Assembly (NCBI RefSeq): GCF_014897705.1
Contig: NZ_JABUXV010000008.1
Coordinates: forward strand, 1 to 64,000
Source: Brachybacterium sp. FME24
Lineage (GTDB): Bacteria; Actinomycetota; Actinomycetes; Actinomycetales; Dermabacteraceae
Reading direction: 5' to 3'
Length of the DNA stretch: 64,000 nt
Both the position numbers and the translations under genes were made by a program. Of the stretch, positions 52,378 through 61,844 are shown piece after piece (position 1 is the first letter of the stretch; each line of letters opens with the position of its first letter). The notes beneath the pieces were generated by a model. The model saw only the letters and a list, made by a program, of their open reading frames with translations, was not told where the DNA came from and made no database searches.

Positions 52378-53043
52378 ATGACGACTTTCGACCGCGACCA
52401 GCTCGCCGCACTCATCGACCACACGCTCCTGAAGCCAGAGGCTATGCAGGAGGACGTCACCGCCCTCCTGCGCGAGGCCGAAGCGCTCGGCACCTACTCC
52501 GTGTGCGTCTCACCCTCGATGCTGCCGGTGGAGACCACGGTCAAGGTGGCGACCGTCTGCGGGTTCCCCTCCGGCCAGCACGCCCCGTCGGTGAAGGCCG
52601 CCGAGGCCGCCGACTCCGTGGCCAAGGGCGCCGACGAGGTCGACATGGTCCTCAACGTCGGCCTGGCCCGTGCGGGCGAGTTCACCGCCGTCGAGGACGA
52701 GATCCGCGGCGTGCGCGAGGCCGCGCCGCGGCCCGTGGTGCTGAAGGTGATCATCGAGTCCGCTGCCCTCACCGATGAGCAGATCATCGCCGTGTGCGAG
52801 GCCGCCGAGCGCGCCGGCGCCGACTTCGTGAAGACCTCCACCGGCTTCCACCCCGCTGGAGGGGCCTCCGAGCACGCCGTGCAGCTGATGCGCAGCACCG
52901 TCGGTGATCGCCTCGGCGTGAAGGCGTCCGGCGGGATCCGTACCCGCGAGGCCGCGGAGGCCATGGTTGCCGCAGGCGCCAGCCGACTGGGCCTGTCCTC
53001 CTCCCGCGCCATCCTCGACGGAGAGACCGGCACCGGGTACTGA
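52378..53043 (+). CDS. deoC: Deoxyribose-phosphate aldolase
   Basis: A 221-residue class I aldolase cleaving 2-deoxyribose-5-phosphate to acetaldehyde and glyceraldehyde-3-phosphate. The Schiff-base lysine is K152 in FVKTSTGF; the helper residues are K182 in GVKASGGI and D89 in EVDMVLN. ATG 52378 is preceded by CAGGA at 7 nt spacing. It ends the deoxyribonucleoside degradation route begun by Cdd and DeoA, and converges on the mutase gene across a hairpin. Confidence 0.96.
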   Translation: MTTFDRDQLAALIDHTLLKPEAMQEDVTALLREAEALGTYSVCVSPSMLPVETTVKVATVCGFPSGQHAPSVKAAEAADSVAKGADEVDMVLNVGLARAGEFTAVEDEIRGVREAAPRPVVLKVIIESAALTDEQIIAVCEAAERAGADFVKTSTGFHPAGGASEHAVQLMRSTVGDRLGVKASGGIRTREAAEAMVAAGASRLGLSSSRAILDGETGTGY

Positions 53044-53064
53044 GCTTCCTCCCGGAACCCGTCT

Positions 53065-53097
53065 GCGGTGCGCGCACGAGCCATCGGCGCGCACCGC
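53065..53097 (+). terminator. Bidirectional hairpin between deoC and the mutase
   Basis: GCGGTGCGCGC (53065-53075) and its exact complement (53087-53097) form an 11-bp stem with an 11-nt loop between convergent genes. Confidence 0.8.
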
Positions 53098-53110
53098 GGA
53101 TCGGGCGGGG

Positions 53111-54859
53111 TCAGGCCTGTCCGAGCACCACGCGCAGCTCGCCCTTCAGCGTCTCGAGGCGCTCGTCGGCGCGCCGGCGAAGTACCGACATCTCCGCTGA
53201 CGGCGTTCCCGCGGGAACGTTCTGGACCACTTCGAGGTAGCACTTGAGCTTGGGTTCGGTGCCGGAGGGGCGCACCACGACCCGGGTGTCGTCCTGGCTG
53301 AGCAGCAGCACCCCCTCGGTCGGCGGCAGGCCTGTGGTCTCCACCGAACCCTGCGAGAGATCCTGATTCGTGGTCACGGCGGAGCCGAGCAGCTGGGACG
53401 GCGGGGCGCTGCGCAGCTGCTGCATCATCGAGGGGATCAGGGCGAGGTCCTCCACCCGGATCGACAGCTGCGAAGTCGCGTACAGGCCATGCGCCGCGGC
53501 GAGCTCGTCGAGCCGCCCGATCAGCGTGGTGCCCTCGGCCTTCGCGAGCGCAGCCATCTCCGCGACCATCAGCGCCGCCGACAGGCCGTCCTTGTCCCGC
53601 ACCACCTCGGGCAGCACGCAGTAGCCGATCGCCTCCTCGTAGCCGAAGGCGATGCCCGGAGCCCGGGAGATCCACTTGAAACCGGTCAGCGTGGCCGCGG
53701 AGTCCACCCCTGCCTCTTCGGCGACCCGAGCCAGCCATCGGCTGGAGACGATCGAGCGGGCGAGCACGCCGCGGTACCCGTGCCGGCGGATCAGGTGGTC
53801 ACCGAGCAGCACGCCGAGCTCGTCACCGGTGAGCATGCGCCAGCCATCGCGGTGCGGGTCGAGCACGGCGGCGGCGCAGCGGTCGGCGTCGGGATCGTTG
53901 GCGATCACGACATCGGCCTCGACGGTGCGGGCCAGCTCGAGCGCCAGATCGATCGCGCCGGGCTCCTCGGGGTTCGGGAACGCGACGGTGGGGAAGTCCG
54001 GGTCCGGATCGGCCTGCTTGGCGACCGTGTGGACCTCGACGAAGCCGGTGCGGTGCAGCGCCGCCAGCGCCGTCTCGGTGCCGACGCCATGCATCGCGGT
54101 GTGCACGATCCGCACGTCGCGGGGCCCGTCAGGATCAGGCAGCGCGCAGATCGCCTCGAGGTAGTCCTCGCGCAGCTGTTCGCCCAGCAGATCCCAGCCC
54201 GAGTCGGCGACCGGGATGTCCCGCACCGGGCCGACGGCGGCGATGCGCGCGGCGATCTGCCCGTCCGACGGCGGCACGATCTGGACGCCCTGCCCGTCGG
54301 GCTGCGCGGCGCGACCGCCGAGGTACACCTTGTACCCGTTGTCCGCCGGCGGGTTGTGGGAGGCGGTGACGACGATGCCGGCCTCGGCGTCGAGGTGGCG
54401 CACGCCGAAGGCCACCAGCGGGGTCGGGCCGAAGCGCTCGAGCAGCTGCACACGACAGCCGGCAGCCGTCATGATCGCCGCGGAGCGATGTGCGAACTCC
54501 TGCGAGTTGTAGCGGGCGTCGTACCCGATCACCACGAGCGGATCCTTCAGCCCGAGGTCGCCGAGCAGGTGATCGGCGAGGCCGCGAGCGGCGCGGGAGA
54601 CCACGGCGAGGTTCATCCGGTTCGGCCCCGGGCCCATGCGCCCGCGCAGCCCGGCGGTGCCGAACTCCAGATCCCCGCAGAACGCGTCGGCGATCTCCTC
54701 GATGGCCGGATCGCCGGCGGTGCGGGACCGCTCCAGCAGCGAGGTCAGCGCGGAACCGGTCGCCGGATCAGGATCGTCCGCGAGCCACGCCTCGGCGCGC
54801 GTCCGCAGATCCGGATCGAGGCGGGGCCCGTCGGCGGCGGGGGGACCGTCCGGGGCCAT
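53111..54859 (-). CDS. Phosphosugar mutase (PGM2/PMM type), possible phosphopentomutase
   Basis: A 582-residue alpha-D-phosphohexomutase family enzyme. The phosphoserine loop is TASHNPPADNGYK, the metal loop NDPDADRC, the sugar loop GYEEAIGY and the phosphate loop VVRPSGTEPK. Length and layout match the PGM2/PmmB group rather than short phosphomannomutases. Its start overlaps the PNP stop by one base, and deoC lies next door, so interconversion of (deoxy)ribose-1-phosphate and -5-phosphate is plausible; no deoB is visible in the window. In M. tuberculosis pmmB and deoD are likewise neighbours. Confidence 0.9.
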   Translation of the reverse strand: MAPDGPPAADGPRLDPDLRTRAEAWLADDPDPATGSALTSLLERSRTAGDPAIEEIADAFCGDLEFGTAGLRGRMGPGPNRMNLAVVSRAARGLADHLLGDLGLKDPLVVIGYDARYNSQEFAHRSAAIMTAAGCRVQLLERFGPTPLVAFGVRHLDAEAGIVVTASHNPPADNGYKVYLGGRAAQPDGQGVQIVPPSDGQIAARIAAVGPVRDIPVADSGWDLLGEQLREDYLEAICALPDPDGPRDVRIVHTAMHGVGTETALAALHRTGFVEVHTVAKQADPDPDFPTVAFPNPEEPGAIDLALELARTVEADVVIANDPDADRCAAAVLDPHRDGWRMLTGDELGVLLGDHLIRRHGYRGVLARSIVSSRWLARVAEEAGVDSAATLTGFKWISRAPGIAFGYEEAIGYCVLPEVVRDKDGLSAALMVAEMAALAKAEGTTLIGRLDELAAAHGLYATSQLSIRVEDLALIPSMMQQLRSAPPSQLLGSAVTTNQDLSQGSVETTGLPPTEGVLLLSQDDTRVVVRPSGTEPKLKCYLEVVQNVPAGTPSAEMSVLRRRADERLETLKGELRVVLGQA

Positions 54860-55710
54860 CACGCCTGCTCCTGGGCGGCGGCCGACGGGGCCCCGCCGGT
54901 GAGTCGGCGAACGGTCTCGGCCAGGAGTGCCGAGATCCGCGGGCCCGCGTCGCGGCCTGCCTCGAGGACCTCGGCGTGGCTGAGGGGCAGCGCGCTGATT
55001 CCCGCGGCGAGGTTGGTGACCAGCGAGATGCCCAGGACGTCCAACCCGGCCTCGCGGGCGGCGATCGCCTCGAGCGCGGTGGACATGCCGACCAGGTGCG
55101 CGCCGATGGTCCTGGCCATCTGCACCTCGGCGGGGGTCTCGTACGTCGGCCCCTGGAACTGCATGTACACGCCCTCGTCCAGCGAGGGGTCGACCTCTCT
55201 CGCGATGTCCCGCAGCGCCGGGGTGTACAGATCGGTGAGGTCGACGAAGTTGGCGCCCACCAGCGGAGTGGCGCCGGTGAAGTTGATCTGGTCGGAGATC
55301 AGCACGGGGGTGCCGGGGGCCCAGGAGGGATCGATGCCTCCGCAGCCGTTGGTCAGGACCATGGTGCGTGCCCCGGTGGCGGCGGCGGTGCGCACGCCGT
55401 GCACGACGGCGTCGACACCGGCGCCTTCGTAGAAGTGGGTACGGGCACCGAGGACCAGCGCGCGGGCCCCGCTGCCGTGGACGCGGATCGAGCGGAGCGT
55501 GCCCACATGGCCGGCGACGGCCGGGGGTCGGAAGCCGGGGATGGTGGTGGCGTCCGCCTGCCACAGGGTCTCGCCGAGCAGATCGGCGGCGCCGGCCCAC
55601 CCGGAGCCCAGCACCAGGGCGAGATCGTGGGAGGCGACACCGCTGGCCTCGGCGATCGCGGCGGCGGCATCGCGGGCGAGCAGGTACGGGTCCGAGACGG
55701 TTTCAGTCAT
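54859..55710 (-). CDS. Purine nucleoside phosphorylase
   Basis: A 283-residue trimeric-type PNP, cleaving inosine and guanosine nucleosides to base and (deoxy)ribose-1-phosphate. LVLGSGWAGAADLL, VLTNGCGGIDPSWAPG, MQFQGPTYETPAEV and the C-terminal LVTNLAAGIS are characteristic. ATG 55710 has no ribosome binding site, but TACCTT ends 6 nt upstream, suggesting a leaderless mRNA. It is translationally coupled to the mutase. Often annotated deoD or punA in actinobacteria. Confidence 0.94.
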   Translation of the reverse strand: MTETVSDPYLLARDAAAAIAEASGVASHDLALVLGSGWAGAADLLGETLWQADATTIPGFRPPAVAGHVGTLRSIRVHGSGARALVLGARTHFYEGAGVDAVVHGVRTAAATGARTMVLTNGCGGIDPSWAPGTPVLISDQINFTGATPLVGANFVDLTDLYTPALRDIAREVDPSLDEGVYMQFQGPTYETPAEVQMARTIGAHLVGMSTALEAIAAREAGLDVLGISLVTNLAAGISALPLSHAEVLEAGRDAGPRISALLAETVRRLTGGAPSAAAQEQA

Positions 55711-55716
55711 GGCTCG

Positions 55717-55722
55717 AAGGTA
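55717..55722 (-). promoter_or_regulatory. -10 element of the PNP/mutase operon
   Basis: TACCTT on the minus strand ends six bases before ATG 55710, the arrangement of a leaderless start. The divergent flavoprotein gene has a similar CACAAT at 55779-55784, six bases before its GTG. Confidence 0.5.
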
Positions 55723-55790
55723 GCGCAGCAGGGCTGATCCGCGCCCGCGAAACGGTCCGGTGTCCCGGCGTGGTGGGCCACAATGGAGGA

Positions 55791-57257
55791 GTGAGCGATC
55801 CCAGCACCGCCCTGCCGTCGGACCCCCATCGCGTCGCCCGCGCGGGCGACCGCTCGCGGGTCGTGATCATCGGCGGCGGGCCTGGGGGATACGAGGCCGC
55901 GCTGACTGCGGCCCGCCACGGCGCGCAGACCGTGCTGATCGAGGAACGGGGCATCGGCGGCGCTGCCGTGCTGACCGATGTGGTCCCGTCCAAGACCCTG
56001 ATCGCCACCGCCGACGTGCTCGACCAGGTCGCGGGCTCCCAGGAGCTGGGCATCCGCAACGCCGACGACGGTTCCGCCCCTGGCACAGGCACCCTGAACG
56101 TCGACCTCGCCGCGGTCAACCAGAGGGTGCAGCGACTCGCGACCGCGCAGTCCGACGACATCCGCAAGAGCCTGCTCGCGGCGGGGGTGGAGATCCTCGA
56201 TGGACGAGGTCGCCTCACCGGCCCCTCCCGCGTCGAGGTGGTGGACCACGCCGGCTCCGTGACGGACACCGTCGACGCCGACGTGACCCTGCTGGCCGTC
56301 GGGGCCCGGCCCCGCGAGCTGGAGACGGCGCCGTGCGATGGGCAGCGCATCCTGAACTGGACCCAGCTGTACGCGCTGGAGAGCCTGCCGAAGCACCTGA
56401 TCGTCGTCGGCTCCGGGGTGACCGGTGCCGAGTTCGCGAGCGCCTACCGGGCCCTGGGGAGCGAGGTCACCCTGGTTTCCTCCCGCGAGAAGGTGCTCCC
56501 AGGCACCGACGCGGACGCCGCCGACGTGCTCGAGCACGCCTTCTCCCGTCGCGGGGTCACGGTCCGCTCCCGGACCCGGGCCGCGACGGCGCGTCACGAG
56601 GGGGACGGGGTCGTCGTCACCCTCACCTCGGGCGAGGAGATCGCCGGCAGCCACACCCTGATGGCCCTGGGCGGGATCCCGTCGACCCTCGACCTCGGAC
56701 TGGAGGAGGCCGGCGTGCGGGTCACGGACAGCGGCCACATCGACACCGACCGCGTCTCGCGCACGTCCGTGCGCGGCATCTACGCCGCCGGCGACTGCAC
56801 CGGCGTGCACCCGCTGGCGTCGGTCGCGGCGATGCAGGGCCGCATCGCCATGCATCACGCCCTCGGCGATGCCGTCTCCCCGCTGATCTCCGCGCAGGTC
56901 TCCTCAGCCGTGTTCACGAGCCCCGAGATCGCCGTGGTCGGGGTGAGCGAGCAGGACGTGGCCGACGGCACCATCTCCGGCGAGGTGCTGGCGCTGCCGC
57001 TGGAGACCAATCCGCGGGCGAAGATGCAGGGCCTGATCGAGGGCTTCGTGAAGCTCATCGTGCGCCCCGGCTCCCACACGGTGATCGGCGCGGTCGTCGT
57101 CTCGCCTCGGGCGAGCGAGCTGATCCTGCCCTACACGCTCGCCGTCGCGCATCGGCTCACGGCCGAGCAGGTCGCCGGGACGTTCACGGTCTACCCCTCG
57201 CTCACCGGGTCGCTCGCCGAGGTGGCCAGGCGGCTGACGACCTCCCTCGGCGACTGA
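55791..57257 (+). CDS. LpdA-like NAD(P)H quinone reductase (flavoprotein disulfide reductase family)
   Basis: A 488-residue two-dinucleotide-fold flavoprotein. The FAD motif is VVIIGGGPGGYEAALTAA and the NAD(P) motif IVVGSGVTGAEFASAY, with GIYAAGDCTG and the dimerisation domain following. The redox loop reads GIGGAAVLTDVVPSKT: both cysteines of the usual CxxxxC are absent, so it cannot be a dithiol reductase such as lipoamide dehydrogenase. This matches the Rv3303c/LpdA group, which reduces quinones. GTG 55791 is preceded by CACAAT and directly by GGAGGA with no spacing, so leaderless initiation is likely. Confidence 0.88.
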   Translation: MSDPSTALPSDPHRVARAGDRSRVVIIGGGPGGYEAALTAARHGAQTVLIEERGIGGAAVLTDVVPSKTLIATADVLDQVAGSQELGIRNADDGSAPGTGTLNVDLAAVNQRVQRLATAQSDDIRKSLLAAGVEILDGRGRLTGPSRVEVVDHAGSVTDTVDADVTLLAVGARPRELETAPCDGQRILNWTQLYALESLPKHLIVVGSGVTGAEFASAYRALGSEVTLVSSREKVLPGTDADAADVLEHAFSRRGVTVRSRTRAATARHEGDGVVVTLTSGEEIAGSHTLMALGGIPSTLDLGLEEAGVRVTDSGHIDTDRVSRTSVRGIYAAGDCTGVHPLASVAAMQGRIAMHHALGDAVSPLISAQVSSAVFTSPEIAVVGVSEQDVADGTISGEVLALPLETNPRAKMQGLIEGFVKLIVRPGSHTVIGAVVVSPRASELILPYTLAVAHRLTAEQVAGTFTVYPSLTGSLAEVARRLTTSLGD

Positions 57258-57258
57258 C

Positions 57259-59037
57259 TCAGTCGTCGATCGCGCAGAGCACGGCGCCCGCGGAGACGGT
57301 CGCGCCGATCTCGGCGCTCAGCCCCGTGACCACACCGGAACGGTGCGCGGTGATGGGCTGCTCCATCTTCATCGCCTCGAGCACCACGAGCAGGTCGCCG
57401 TCGGCGACGCTCTGGCCCTCCTCGGCGACGATCTTCACGATGGTGCCCTGCATCGGCGCAGTGACCGAGTTGCCGCCTGCGGCGGTCCCGCCGGCCTCGC
57501 GGTGCTGGCGCTTGCGGCGCGAGCGCACAGCGGCCTGCGGTGCGCGCAGGGAGGCCGGAAGGCTGATCTCCACCCGGCGGCCGTCGACCTCGACCACGAC
57601 GGCTTCGCGGTCCTCGGGATCCTCGGGCTGCGCCGGCAGGGGCGCCGCGGGGATGTCGTTGTCGAACTCGGTCTCGATCCAGCGGGTGTGGATGCTGAAG
57701 GGAGTCTTGGGGTCCGCAGGAGCGAAGGCGGGATCCTCGACCACCGCGCGGTGGAAGGGAAGCACGGTCGGGATGCCGTCGACGCGGAACTCCGCGAGCG
57801 CCCGACGGGAACGCTCGAGGGCCTCCTGACGGGTGGCGCCGGTGACCACGAGCTTGGCGAGCATGGAGTCGAACGCTCCGGAGATCTCATCGCCCGCGCG
57901 CACGCCCGACTCGACGCGCACGCCCGGGCCCGAGGGCAGGTCGTAGCGCTGGATGCGGCCGGGGGCGGGCATGAAGCCGCGTCCGGGGTCCTCGCCGTTG
58001 ATGCGGAACTCGAAGGAGTGGCCGCGCACGATCGGGTCCTCGTTGCTGATGCTCTCGCCCGCGGCGATGCGCAGCTGCTCGCGCACCAGGTCCACGCCGG
58101 CGACCTCTTCGGTGATGGTGTGCTCGACCTGGAGGCGGGTGTTGACCTCGAGGAAGGAGATGGTGCCGTCGATCCCCACGAGGAACTCGCAGGTGCCGGC
58201 GCCGATGTAACCGGCCTCGCGCAGGATCGCCTTGGAGGAGGAGACCAGCTGGGCGTTCTGCTGGGAGGTGAGGAACGGCGCGGGGGCCTCCTCGACGAGC
58301 TTCTGGTGGCGACGCTGGAGGGAGCAGTCGCGGGTGGAGACCACCTGGACGTTGCCGTGCCTGTCCGCGAGGCACTGGGTCTCGACGTGGCGGGGGGAGT
58401 CGAGGTAGCGCTCCACGAAGCATTCGCCGCGGCCGAACGCCGCAGTGGCCTCGCGCACTGCGGAGTCGAACAGCTCGCGCACCTCGGACTCGTCGCGGGC
58501 GACCTTCAGGCCGCGGCCGCCGCCGCCGAACGCGGCCTTGATGGCGATCGGCAGGCCGTTGGCACGGGCGAAGTCGACGACCTCGTCGGAGTTCTCCACC
58601 GGATCCTTGGTGCCTGCGACCAGCGGGGCTCCGGCCTTCTGTGCGATGTGTCGGGCGGAGACCTTGTCGCCGAGCTTCTCGATCGCCGAGGGGGGCGGAC
58701 CGATCCAGGTGAGTCCGGCGTCGATGACGGCCTGGGCGAAGTCGGCGCGCTCGGAGAGGAAGCCGTAGCCCGGGTGGATCGCGTCGGCACCGGAACGGTG
58801 GGCGATGTCCAGGATCTTGTCGACCACCAGGTACGAGCTGGCGGCCGTCGTGCCGCCGAGGGCGTAGGCCTCGTCGGCGATCTGCGTGTGCAGCGCGTCG
58901 CGGTCGGGATCGGCGTAGACGGCGACGGAGCGGAGCCCGGCGTCCCGGCAGGCCCGTGCGACCCGCACCGCGATCTCTCCACGGTTGGCGATCAGCACCG
59001 TGGACAGGGGGCGGGACTTCGAGGAGCGTGCGGGCAT
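57259..59037 (-). CDS. Acyl-CoA carboxylase alpha subunit (biotin carboxylase plus biotin carrier)
   Basis: A 592-residue fusion of biotin carboxylase and biotin carboxyl carrier domains, like mycobacterial AccA3. [19 protein letters not shown] opens the carboxylase; the ATP-grasp region has [13 protein letters not shown] and [13 protein letters not shown]. The C-terminal carrier domain holds the biotinylated lysine in EAMKMEQP. It would work with the beta and epsilon subunits at 61581-63430 to make malonyl- or methylmalonyl-CoA. Its end is 2 nt from the convergent flavoprotein gene. Confidence 0.96.
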   Translation of the reverse strand: MPARSSKSRPLSTVLIANRGEIAVRVARACRDAGLRSVAVYADPDRDALHTQIADEAYALGGTTAASSYLVVDKILDIAHRSGADAIHPGYGFLSERADFAQAVIDAGLTWIGPPPSAIEKLGDKVSARHIAQKAGAPLVAGTKDPVENSDEVVDFARANGLPIAIKAAFGGGGRGLKVARDESEVRELFDSAVREATAAFGRGECFVERYLDSPRHVETQCLADRHGNVQVVSTRDCSLQRRHQKLVEEAPAPFLTSQQNAQLVSSSKAILREAGYIGAGTCEFLVGIDGTISFLEVNTRLQVEHTITEEVAGVDLVREQLRIAAGESISNEDPIVRGHSFEFRINGEDPGRGFMPAPGRIQRYDLPSGPGVRVESGVRAGDEISGAFDSMLAKLVVTGATRQEALERSRRALAEFRVDGIPTVLPFHRAVVEDPAFAPADPKTPFSIHTRWIETEFDNDIPAAPLPAQPEDPEDREAVVVEVDGRRVEISLPASLRAPQAAVRSRRKRQHREAGGTAAGGNSVTAPMQGTIVKIVAEEGQSVADGDLLVVLEAMKMEQPITAHRSGVVTGLSAEIGATVSAGAVLCAIDD

Positions 59038-59091
59038 GGTCGAGGGTTCCTTCCGGGAGTCAGCAGAGGCCGAGTCTAGTACCGCGTCCGC

Positions 59092-59844
59092 TCACTCGGA
59101 CGCAGGGCTCGATGTGGCCCCTGCTGGCGTGTTCGACGCCTCCTCGAAGGGTGCGTCTTCCCACAGCTCGTGAACGGCGATGCCGATCTCGCGGAGCATC
59201 CCGCGCAGCAGCGGCAGGGAGAGGCCGACGACGGCGTGGGGGTCCCCGTCGACACCCTCGATGAACGGCCCGCCCAGAGCGTCGAGGGTGAAACCGCCGG
59301 CCACCCCCAGGGGCTCGCCGGTGGCGACGTAGGCGTCGATCTCCTCGTCAGAGAGGGCCGCGAACGTGACCTGGCAGCTCGCGGTCGCCCCGAAGGTGGC
59401 GGCGGTGCCGCCGTCCTCCTCGTCGCGGTCGTCGACCAGCCAGTGCCCGGAGTGCAGGGTGCCGGTGCGGCCGCGCATCGCGTGCCAGCGAGCGGTGGCG
59501 GCCTCGACGGTGCGGGGTTTGCCGATGACCTCGCCGTCGAGCTCGAGCATCGAGTCGCAGCCCAGCACCACGTAGCCGCCGTCGCTGCGGGAGGTCGCGG
59601 CCACGGCCTTCTCGCGGGCCAGCAGCAGCACCTGATCGGAGGGGAGCAGGGCGTCGTCAGGGTCACCGGAGGCCGCCGCCCGCTGGTGGGCCGCGGCGAG
59701 GATCGCCTCCTCGTCGAGATCGACGCTCATCGTGCTGTGCTCGATGCGAGCGGAGCTCAGGGTGGCGCGGCGCCCCGCGGAGGCGGAGGCGAGCAGCAGC
59801 AGCGGATCGTAGTCGGTGGAGTTCTCGGTGGACTCGGCAGTCAT
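59092..59844 (-). CDS. maf: Maf-like nucleotide pyrophosphatase
   Basis: A 250-residue Maf family protein, a house-cleaning dNTP/NTP pyrophosphatase linked to septum control in Bacillus. LLLASASAGRRATL is the N-terminal nucleotide loop (usually SASPRR), VVLGCDSMLELDGEVIGKP carries the key Asp, and YVATGEPLGVAGGFTLDALG follows. It is about 50 residues longer than usual, mainly through an acidic insertion (DDRDEEDGGTAATFG) in the middle. It overlaps the DUF885 gene by 4 nt. Confidence 0.9.
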   Translation of the reverse strand: MTAESTENSTDYDPLLLLASASAGRRATLSSARIEHSTMSVDLDEEAILAAAHQRAAASGDPDDALLPSDQVLLLAREKAVAATSRSDGGYVVLGCDSMLELDGEVIGKPRTVEAATARWHAMRGRTGTLHSGHWLVDDRDEEDGGTAATFGATASCQVTFAALSDEEIDAYVATGEPLGVAGGFTLDALGGPFIEGVDGDPHAVVGLSLPLLRGMLREIGIAVHELWEDAPFEEASNTPAGATSSPASE

Positions 59845-61538
59845 GACAGGGCTCCTTCGAGGACGGACAGTGGCAGGCTTCCCAGCTCGAGGGCGCGGCG
59901 GTGGAAGTCGCGCACCTGGTCAGGATGATCGGTGGGGCCGGTCGCGGCCTCGCGCAGCTGCTCCCAGACCCGTTGGCCGATCTTGTAGGAGGGGGCCTGT
60001 CCGGGCCAGCCCAGGTACCGGTTCAGCTCGAAGCGCTGCTCGGCCTCGGTGACGCCCCAGTGCTCGGTCATGAAGTCCCAGGCCTTGTCGTAGGTCCACG
60101 CGCCTCCGGCGGACCCCGCCAGGGACTCCGGCATGGCCAGGCCGACGTGGAACCCGATGTCGAGCACCACCCGGCCGGCGCGCAGTCGCTGGGCGTCGAG
60201 CATCCCGAGCCGGTCGCCGTCGTCGGACAGGTATCCCAGCTGGTCCATGAGGCGTTCGGCGTACAGGGCCCATCCCTCGCCGTGGCCGGCGACCCAGCAC
60301 ATCATCGCTCGCCAACGGTTCAGGGTGGTGGCCTGCAGGGCCTGGGTGCCGACCTGCAGGTGATGGCCGGGGACGCCTTCGTGGTAGACGGTCGTGGTCT
60401 CCAGCCAGGTGTGGAACTGCGTCGTTCCCGCGGGAACGTCCCACCACATGCGACCGGGCCGGGTGAGGTCCTCACTGGGCCCGGTGTAGTAGATGCCGCC
60501 GGAGCCGGTCCGGGCGATGCGGCACTCGAGCCGGCGCAGCGGCTCGGGGATGTCGAAGTGGGCTCCGGCGAGCTCGTCGATGGCGCGATCGCTGAGGTCC
60601 TGCATCCAGGTGCGCAGGGCCTCGGTGCCGTGCAGGATCCGTGCCGGGTCGGCGTTCAGGCTCTCCTTGGCGGCGGCGACCGAGCTCCCGCCGCCCTGGC
60701 CGTGGCGTGCGTTGATCCGCCGGGCGACCTCCTCCTGCTCGGCGACGACGGAGCGCAGCTCCTCGATGCCCCAGGCGTAGGTCTCCTCGAGGTCGATCTC
60801 GGTGCCCAGGAAGGTGCGCGAGGACAGCTGATAGGTGTCGCGGCCCACGGCGTCGGCCTCCGGGGCGCGGTCCACGAGGGAGGTCAGCTCCTCGGCGAGG
60901 GCGAGATAGCCGTCGGCTGCGGTGCGGGCCGCTTCGGCGACCCGGTCGCGCTGGGCGTCGTCCCCCTGGGCCTGGGCGGCGAAATCGGCGAAGAAGCCGT
61001 CCTTCGCGGCGAAGCCGCGAGCCTGCTGCGCCCCGAGCAGGAGCTGGCGTCGGGCCGAGACCGCACCATGGTCCGCGGCCTCGCGCAGCGACTCGGCCCA
61101 GCTGGACAGTGCGCGCGGCATGGCGGCCATCCGTGCGGCGATCACCTGCCAGTCCGCGGCGGATTCCGTGGGCATCTGATCGAGCGCATCGCGGGATTGC
61201 AGGGGGGAGGCAAGATTGTTGACCGTGGCGATGTCCAGGCGCTGCTCGGCGCGCTCGACCTCGAGGCCCAGGCGCTCGGTGAGGGCGGCGCGGGTGACCG
61301 CGTCGGTCTCATCCTCATCAGGGACGCCCTCGAGGCGGTTCAGCAGAGCGCGGGCGGCGTCGGTCCGCTCGGCGACTGCTCCGGGGGAGAAGTCGGTGAC
61401 CTCGGCGTCGTGACCGGCGATGCCGAGCTCGGTGGCGAGGAACGGATCCAGAGCGGCGCTGAGATCGACGTACTCATCGGCGAGGCGGTCCAGGGCCGAT
61501 GAAGCACGGCCGGGCGCGGGGGAGGGCGTCACGGGCAT
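59841..61538 (-). CDS. DUF885-family putative metallohydrolase
   Basis: A 565-residue DUF885 protein. YHEGVPGHHLQVGTQ is the zinc-type HE...HH motif of the family and is likely catalytic, with a Glu further on (HGEGWALYAERLMDQLG). Relatives are mostly cytosolic or lipoprotein peptidase-like proteins of unknown substrate; no signal peptide is seen here. ATG 61538 lacks a ribosome binding site, but TAGACT ends 7 nt before it, so a leaderless start is likely. It shares its transcript with maf. Confidence 0.88.
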   Translation of the reverse strand: MPVTPSPAPGRASSALDRLADEYVDLSAALDPFLATELGIAGHDAEVTDFSPGAVAERTDAARALLNRLEGVPDEDETDAVTRAALTERLGLEVERAEQRLDIATVNNLASPLQSRDALDQMPTESAADWQVIAARMAAMPRALSSWAESLREAADHGAVSARRQLLLGAQQARGFAAKDGFFADFAAQAQGDDAQRDRVAEAARTAADGYLALAEELTSLVDRAPEADAVGRDTYQLSSRTFLGTEIDLEETYAWGIEELRSVVAEQEEVARRINARHGQGGGSSVAAAKESLNADPARILHGTEALRTWMQDLSDRAIDELAGAHFDIPEPLRRLECRIARTGSGGIYYTGPSEDLTRPGRMWWDVPAGTTQFHTWLETTTVYHEGVPGHHLQVGTQALQATTLNRWRAMMCWVAGHGEGWALYAERLMDQLGYLSDDGDRLGMLDAQRLRAGRVVLDIGFHVGLAMPESLAGSAGGAWTYDKAWDFMTEHWGVTEAEQRFELNRYLGWPGQAPSYKIGQRVWEQLREAATGPTDHPDQVRDFHRRALELGSLPLSVLEGALS

Positions 61539-61545
61539 GTCGGGC

Positions 61546-61551
61546 AGTCTA
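61546..61551 (-). promoter_or_regulatory. -10 element of the DUF885/maf operon
   Basis: TAGACT on the minus strand ends seven bases before ATG 61538, consistent with a leaderless mRNA. Confidence 0.5.
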
Positions 61552-61568
61552 GTGCTGGGCGCGGCCGT

Positions 61569-61585
61569 GCTGAGCCGTGCTCAGC
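61569..61585 (-). terminator. Small hairpin at the end of accE
   Basis: GCTGAGC (61569-61575) and GCTCAGC (61579-61585) form a 7-bp stem with a 3-nt loop that overlaps the accE stop codon. It may terminate the accDE transcript before the DUF885 promoter. Confidence 0.4.
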
Positions 61586-61844
61586 GGTCTGCGAACTGCC
61601 AGGCCGTGGGGGAAGCGTGAGCGCGCAGCGCGTGGCCGCGCGGGTGGGTGTGCACACCGTCTCCCCAGGCGCTCTCCTCGCCCGTGCGGCCCTCCGCCAG
61701 GTGGCGCTCCTCGGCTTCCAGACGGCTGGTGACGCTCATGGTGGAGACCACCACGGCGATCGCCGCGAGCTCGTCGGCACCCAGGCGGCCCTGGACCAGG
61801 CGCACATCGGAGCCGGCCACGCCGGCCGTGTCCGCGGTGCTCAC
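61581..61844 (-). CDS. Acyl-CoA carboxylase epsilon subunit
   Basis: An 87-residue small subunit found only in actinobacterial acyl-CoA carboxylases, where it links alpha and beta subunits and raises activity. The segment [20 protein letters not shown] is diagnostic of AccE, and the rest is a variable charged region ending [10 protein letters not shown]. The GTG start at 61844 overlaps the beta-subunit stop (GTGA), giving translational coupling. Size and place match AccE5 beside AccD5. Confidence 0.9.
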   Translation of the reverse strand: MSTADTAGVAGSDVRLVQGRLGADELAAIAVVVSTMSVTSRLEAEERHLAEGRTGEESAWGDGVHTHPRGHALRAHASPTAWQFADR

